From Acidimicrobiales bacterium (lineage in GTDB: Bacteria > Actinomycetota > Acidimicrobiia > Acidimicrobiales > JABEUL01): a stretch of 9,977 nucleotides of DNA. Shown one piece after another: positions 6,654-9,977 of this stretch. The notes beneath the pieces were generated by a model that saw only the letters and a list, made by a program, of their open reading frames with translations, had not been told where the DNA came from and did no database searches. Made by a program: the position numbers and the translations under genes. Positions within the stretch are counted from its first letter, which is position 1, and each line of letters begins with the position of its first letter. The stretch spans positions 1 through 9,977 of the forward strand of contig DAIDJA010000043.1 in the NCBI GenBank assembly GCA_027451605.1, read 5' to 3'.

Positions 6654-6724
6654 CAATTGTCAAGATTTTAAGGTTACCCAATCCAAATTTAAAATCTTAG
6701 AACAGGGTCCACAATTGTCACCCT
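6654..6724. repeat. Nested direct and inverted repeats upstream of marR
   Basis: CAATTGTCA occurs twice, at 6654-6662 and 6712-6720. Between the copies is a perfect 10-bp inverted repeat, AAGATTTTAA (6662-6671) and TTAAAATCTT (6689-6698), with a 17-base loop. The second CAATTGTCA sits in another palindromic block, AGGGT (6704-6708) and ACCCT (6720-6724) around ACAATTGT (6711-6718). These could be operators or a structured leader; no known element is recognised. Confidence 0.6.
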
Positions 6725-6906
6725 AATTTAAAGCATCTGAATTTGTCTTTTGATGTTGCTCGAAGATTGAAAGCAGACGGAAATCCAAAGTGAGATTTTG
6801 GAAATCGAAGTTATCTACTTAACCTATATATAATTACTTTCAGTTATATTTTTCCGCTGATTATCGCATAGAGTGTAATTTTTATACTGAAAAAACACCA
6901 AGAGTA
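6725..6906. other. Remainder of the divergent intergenic region
   Basis: AT-rich and without open frames. A perfect TATAAT on the plus strand at 6829-6834 has no acceptable -35 box at 16-18 bases. Together with the repeats on its left and the promoter on its right this makes an unusually long control region between marR and the DivIVA-domain gene. Confidence 0.5.
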
Positions 6907-6934
6907 TTGCTATAACTATTGAAAGTGATAAAAT
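6907..6934 (+). promoter_or_regulatory. Candidate promoter of the DivIVA-domain gene
   Basis: TTGCTA (6907-6912, 4 of 6 to the -35 consensus), a 16-base spacer and TAAAAT (6929-6934, 5 of 6) with an upstream TG making an extended -10 (TGATAAAAT, 6926-6934). It would give a leader of about 130 bases holding the stem-loop at 6987-7009. Confidence 0.4.
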
Positions 6935-7039
6935 AGAATTAATGTTTTAAGTATTCAGATTATTGTTATATGTAAACAACTGATCCTATTTGCATTTTTT
7001 GTGCAAATACTTATTAATCAAATAGAATTAAAGTATTCA
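6931..7039 (+). repeat. Duplicated element AAATAGAATTAA ... AAGTATTCA
   Basis: AAATAGAATTAA occurs exactly at 6931-6942 and 7020-7031. Each copy is followed by AAGTATTCA (6949-6957 and 7031-7039). In the first copy 6 extra bases separate the two parts; in the second they share one base. The copies are 89 bp apart and bracket the stem-loop at 6987-7009. Confidence 0.75.
6987..7009. repeat. Perfect 8-bp stem-loop upstream of the DivIVA-domain gene
   Basis: TATTTGCA (6987-6994) and TGCAAATA (7002-7009) are exact reverse complements around a 7-base loop of six T and one G. It could be an operator (its cores TTGCA and TGCAA match those around marR) or a hairpin in the leader mRNA. It is not placed to act as a normal terminator. 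Confidence 0.75.
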
Positions 7040-7063
7040 CTAATAGACAACGACAATAAATTT

Positions 7064-7068
7064 AGGAG
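7064..7068 (+). promoter_or_regulatory. Shine-Dalgarno of the DivIVA-domain gene
   Basis: AGGAG 5 bases before ATG 7074; the clearest ribosome binding site in the window and firm support for this start. Confidence 0.85.
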
Positions 7069-7073
7069 TAGAG

Positions 7074-8090
7074 ATGCCTCAATTTTCTCAGAATAAAAAG
7101 GGTTACGATCCGGAAGAAGTAGATAAGTTTGTGAATGAACAGTTGGCTCAACTTCAAACTGCAATTCAAAGGGCCGCCACTGCCGAAGCCCAATTAAGCA
7201 TAGCTAATTCGAACCTCGAAAATTTACAGAGAAAAGTTGATGAACTTGATGCCAGCATCTCAGAAGACACAATCGGCGAGGCAACCATTAAAGTTACGAT
7301 GCCCTCCGTCGAAGAAACGTTGGGTCAGCAAATACAGAGTCTTCTAAATGCAGCTGCTGAGTCTGCGGGAAAAATCGAACAGGCAGCACATGAGGAGGCT
7401 CAAAGGATAGTTCAAAAAGCACAGGAAGACCTCAACGAACTTCAGATAAAGGCACAGTCGCTTGACGATCAGATGAAGCAGGCTAGAACTGAGGCTGATA
7501 TGATTCGTTCCGAGGCTAAGGCTGAGCTTGATATTGAACTTAAATCACTGAGAGATGCCGCCGAAATGGAGATTTCAAGACGACGCGCCGAACTCGAAAC
7601 ACTTGAGCAAAATCGTGAACAAGAAATGCGGTTGCGTTTGGAAGATAAACAAGGTCAACTTATGAAAGAACACGACGAAAAGATGGCGGCATTGGCGGCC
7701 GAAAGGCAATCCCTGGAAACTCAAATAACTTCACTTATAGATCAAAAGGAAAAGGCAATCGCCGATCTGGCCAATCTCCAAAACATGCTTAGACAGGCAG
7801 TAGGGGGAATTAATATACCCGGGGCTGAATCAACGATAATGCCTGTGCCAAATCCGGAAGCACCTACAGTAGATGAGTCAGCAAATTTGCAGGAGAAACT
7901 AGTCGATGAAACAAAGCCAAAGATAGAGCCGATGGGAGCATCATCGGTCCCCTTTGAAGAAGATCAGGGGGTTTCCAATTCAAATGCCGGGATCAATGGA
8001 GACGAAAAAGTCATGATGGTTCCTACAATTGCCGGCATGGCTGCTATCCCAATGGACAGCACCGGAGAACCGAGCGGCATTCAGGAATAA
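7074..8090 (+). CDS. DivIVA-domain coiled-coil protein
   Basis: Cytoplasmic protein of 338 residues. The N-terminus FSQNKKGYDPEEVDKFVNE (4-22) matches the DivIVA/GpsB membrane-targeting motif (GYDxxEVDxFV). A first helical stretch follows (about 22-62), then a short linker and a long Glu/Lys/Ala/Gln-rich coiled coil (about 85-240), ending in a Pro/Gly-rich acidic tail that looks disordered (245-338). No signal peptide or membrane segment. Proteins with this layout bind curved membranes or scaffold polar growth and division in Gram-positive bacteria. The motif fits but the long tail and lack of division neighbours mean this may be a paralogue rather than the main DivIVA/Wag31. Monocistronic with its own ribosome binding site, and convergent with aconitase. 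Confidence 0.85.
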   Translation: MPQFSQNKKGYDPEEVDKFVNEQLAQLQTAIQRAATAEAQLSIANSNLENLQRKVDELDASISEDTIGEATIKVTMPSVEETLGQQIQSLLNAAAESAGKIEQAAHEEAQRIVQKAQEDLNELQIKAQSLDDQMKQARTEADMIRSEAKAELDIELKSLRDAAEMEISRRRAELETLEQNREQEMRLRLEDKQGQLMKEHDEKMAALAAERQSLETQITSLIDQKEKAIADLANLQNMLRQAVGGINIPGAESTIMPVPNPEAPTVDESANLQEKLVDETKPKIEPMGASSVPFEEDQGVSNSNAGINGDEKVMMVPTIAGMAAIPMDSTGEPSGIQE

Positions 8091-8180
8091 ACTTCACCCT
8101 AACATAGAATCAAAAAGTTCTGCTGGTTAAATCCCTTAATCTTTAATTTCAACGCTGAATCAGTATCTGTATTCTGTATC

Positions 8181-8198
8181 GACTCATAAGAGTTTTTT
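8181..8198 (+). terminator. Weak candidate intrinsic terminator after the DivIVA-domain gene
   Basis: ACTC (8182-8185), loop ATAA and GAGT (8190-8193) form a 4-bp stem, extendable by one G-T pair, running into six T (8193-8198). Position and T-run fit, but the stem is short. Confidence 0.3.
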
Positions 8199-8278
8199 AA
8201 TATAGACAATTTGCCTATTTCAAAAACTGCTTAACTAAATGATGCGAAGTTAGTTCAACTATCTGAATATATTCTGCC

Positions 8279-8292
8279 TAGTTTTAAAACTA
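8279..8292. repeat. 14-bp perfect palindrome between convergent genes
   Basis: TAGTTTTAAAACTA lies 13 bases downstream of the aconitase stop codon (minus strand). It may help end transcription or be chance in AT-rich DNA; no T-run follows it on the minus strand. Confidence 0.4.
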
Positions 8293-8305
8293 AATATTTA
8301 AAACA

Positions 8306-9977
8306 CTATTTAGTCATGTTTCTCAAAACGAACTGGAGAATTCCGCCATTACGGATATAATCTGCTTCCACCGGAGTATCTATTCTAACCTTCAGCCTGA
8401 ACGTACTTGAATTGCACTCCAAAGAAACATGCTTGGGAATTTCACCGCTATTTAAAACTTCTAGACCGACAATATTAAATGTTTCGTCACCTTTTATCCC
8501 CAAAGATTCAAATGTATCACCCTGGTTTAATTCCAGGGGAATAATTCCCATTCCAACCAAATTTGAACGATGTATTCGCTCAAAACTTTCAGCTATAACT
8601 GCTTTGACACCTAACATCCATACGCCTTTTGCCGCCCAATCCCGGGAGGATCCTGATCCGTACTCTTTACCGGCAAGAACAATCAGGGGAACATTATTTT
8701 GTTTATAAATTTCAGCTGACTCATAAATTGACATTACTTGATTACTTAAAAAGCAAGTTGTATATGGACCTTCGGTACCCGGTGCGAGCTGATTCTTCAA
8801 CCTAATATTTCCGAATGTTCCCCGCGCCATAACTTCATGATTTCCGCGTCGGGCTCCATAGGAGTTAAAATCAATCTGTATCACGCCCTTTTCTCCAAGG
8901 TATTGGCCCGCCGGAGATGAATTTGCTATATTCCCCGCCGGAGATATATGGTCGGTAGTTACAGAATCTCCCACCTTCACGAGAGCTTTGGCATTCAATA
9001 TATCTTTGATTGGCGTCAGTTCACCGGAAATACCGTCAAAAAACGGAGGTCTTCGAACATAAGTAGATTCCTGATCCCAAGTAAAATAGTCAGATGTATC
9101 GCCTGAAAGCGCCCGCCACCTTTGATCCCCTTCGAAAATTTTCGAGTATCTCTCTGCGAACATATCAGAGCTGATCGAAGCGGCTATGGCAGCATCAATT
9201 TCTTCATCTGACGGCCAGATATCTTTAAGGTATACCGGGAGTCCTTCATTAGTGATACCAAGTTCATCTTTGGAAATATCCAAATTCATTCTACCGGCAA
9301 TTGCATAAGCAACAACCAGCGGTGGAGATGCCAAAAAGTTTAGCTTAACGTCCGGGTGAATACGTCCTTCAAAATTTCGATTTCCTGAGAGAACCGCGCA
9401 TACATTCAAATCCTTTTCTCTCACCAATTGGCTGACTCCGTCCTTTAACGGACCGGAATTTCCTATACAAGTTGTACACCCATACCCCACAAGATCAAAA
9501 CCTAGGTTAGCCAGATAAGAATCGAGTCCAGCCTTTTCAAGATAGTCTGATACAACTCTGGAGCCGGGTGCCAGTGATGTCTTAACGTAATCGGGCACCT
9601 TTAACCCCAATTTAACCGCCTTTTTTGCAAGAATTCCTGCGGCTACCAAAACCTTGGGATTTGAAGTATTCGTACAGGAAGTGATTGCCGCAATGACAAT
9701 TGAACCGTCTGAAATTTCACTATTCGAAGCCGGTGGTTCCACATAATCAGCTTTTTTTGTCTTAATAAAATCAACTACCGTCAGCTTTACGCTAGAAAGC
9801 AAAAGTCGATCCTGGGGCCGTGAAGGACCGGCAATTGACGGTTCTACTGTCGATAAATCTAACGTCAACAATTCCGTCGTTCTCGGCTCTTTGGTGTCCT
9901 TATCCCTAAAAAGTCCCTGTCTCCTGCAATAAGCTTCTACGATATCGTATACTTCAGATGATCTGCCGGTAAATTTA
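8306..9977 (-). CDS. acnA: Aconitate hydratase AcnA (partial, N-terminus outside window)
   Basis: TCA-cycle enzyme converting citrate to isocitrate through cis-aconitate with a 4Fe-4S cluster, cytoplasmic. About 556 C-terminal residues are present and the frame stays open to the right edge: the first residues read KFTGRSSEVYDIVEAYCRRQ, a conserved AcnA stretch, so the TTG at 9871 is an internal codon and not the start. All three cluster cysteines are visible: SCTNTSNP (codon at 9674-9676) and, 66 and 69 residues on, the pair in GYGCTTCIGNSGPL. The swivel domain carries YGSGSSRDWAAKG and the ERIHRSNLVGMGIIPLEL segment. Compared with the usual 890-940 residues of AcnA, about 340-380 N-terminal residues are missing. 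No frame damage is seen. A related 2-methylisocitrate dehydratase role is less likely but not excluded. Confidence 0.96.
   Translation of the reverse strand, partial: KFTGRSSEVYDIVEAYCRRQGLFRDKDTKEPRTTELLTLDLSTVEPSIAGPSRPQDRLLLSSVKLTVVDFIKTKKADYVEPPASNSEISDGSIVIAAITSCTNTSNPKVLVAAGILAKKAVKLGLKVPDYVKTSLAPGSRVVSDYLEKAGLDSYLANLGFDLVGYGCTTCIGNSGPLKDGVSQLVREKDLNVCAVLSGNRNFEGRIHPDVKLNFLASPPLVVAYAIAGRMNLDISKDELGITNEGLPVYLKDIWPSDEEIDAAIAASISSDMFAERYSKIFEGDQRWRALSGDTSDYFTWDQESTYVRRPPFFDGISGELTPIKDILNAKALVKVGDSVTTDHISPAGNIANSSPAGQYLGEKGVIQIDFNSYGARRGNHEVMARGTFGNIRLKNQLAPGTEGPYTTCFLSNQVMSIYESAEIYKQNNVPLIVLAGKEYGSGSSRDWAAKGVWMLGVKAVIAESFERIHRSNLVGMGIIPLELNQGDTFESLGIKGDETFNIVGLEVLNSGEIPKHVSLECNSSTFRLKVRIDTPVEADYIRNGGILQFVLRNMTK

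Noticed and set aside
6606..6656. 17-residue N-terminal extension of the MarR regulator from TTG 6656
   Set aside because: The extra stretch contains the extended -10 box, starts with a rare codon and reads unlike a MarR N-terminus.
8233..8255. AACTAA/TTAGTT hairpin as a bidirectional terminator
   Set aside because: Six AT-rich pairs with an 11-base loop and no adjacent T-run on either strand; too weak.
8520..8538. CCCTGG/CCAGGG inverted repeat inside aconitase
   Set aside because: Only 6 bp, in well-conserved coding sequence, and no T-run; probably chance.
9869..9871. TTG 9871 as the start of aconitase
   Set aside because: The frame remains open and clearly aconitase-like to the window edge (TGRSSEVYDIVEAY), so this is an internal codon of a partial gene.

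Overview
The window looks like a stretch of chromosome from an AT-rich (roughly 40% GC by eye) bacterium, most likely a low-GC actinomycete lineage. The hints are a DivIVA-domain coiled-coil protein, an AcnA-type aconitase, a tRNA gene with no encoded CCA, and at least two genes whose promoter sits so close to the start codon that the mRNA should be leaderless. The phylum call is inference; no rRNA or other firm marker is present.

Left to right: 1-473 holds no gene I can support. 474-3065 is a two-gene, plus-strand ABC transporter of the MacB/FtsX type: a permease with a very large, low-complexity extracellular domain, then its ATPase 24-30 bp downstream. 3066-3667 is a long, mostly non-coding gap with one doubtful ORF. 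3704-4397 is a compact toxin-antitoxin operon (Phd/YefM-type antitoxin, PIN-domain VapC-type toxin, genes overlapping by 20 bp) driven by a promoter embedded in an imperfect palindrome.

The minus strand then carries tRNA-Gly(CCC) (4532-4602), a ClC-family anion channel or transporter (4696-6081) and a MarR-family regulator (6129-6605). The regulator is transcribed first and lies 47 bp before the ClC gene, so the two probably form an operon. Its promoter carries three short TTGCA/TGCAA palindromes that may be its own operator.

A 468-bp divergent intergenic region (6606-7073) separates marR from a plus-strand DivIVA-domain protein (7074-8090). It contains nested inverted repeats, a duplicated 12-bp element and a perfect 8-bp stem-loop. 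The window ends with the C-terminal part of aconitase on the minus strand (8306 to the right edge, N-terminus outside the window), convergent with the DivIVA-domain gene.

No phage genes, insertion sequence, CRISPR array or clearly new multi-gene system is visible. The points most worth a second look are the leaderless promoter/operator of the toxin-antitoxin pair, the TTGCA palindromes around the marR start, the cluster of perfect DNA palindromes inside the permease gene together with the paired-cysteine insert it encodes, and the repeats upstream of the DivIVA-domain gene.
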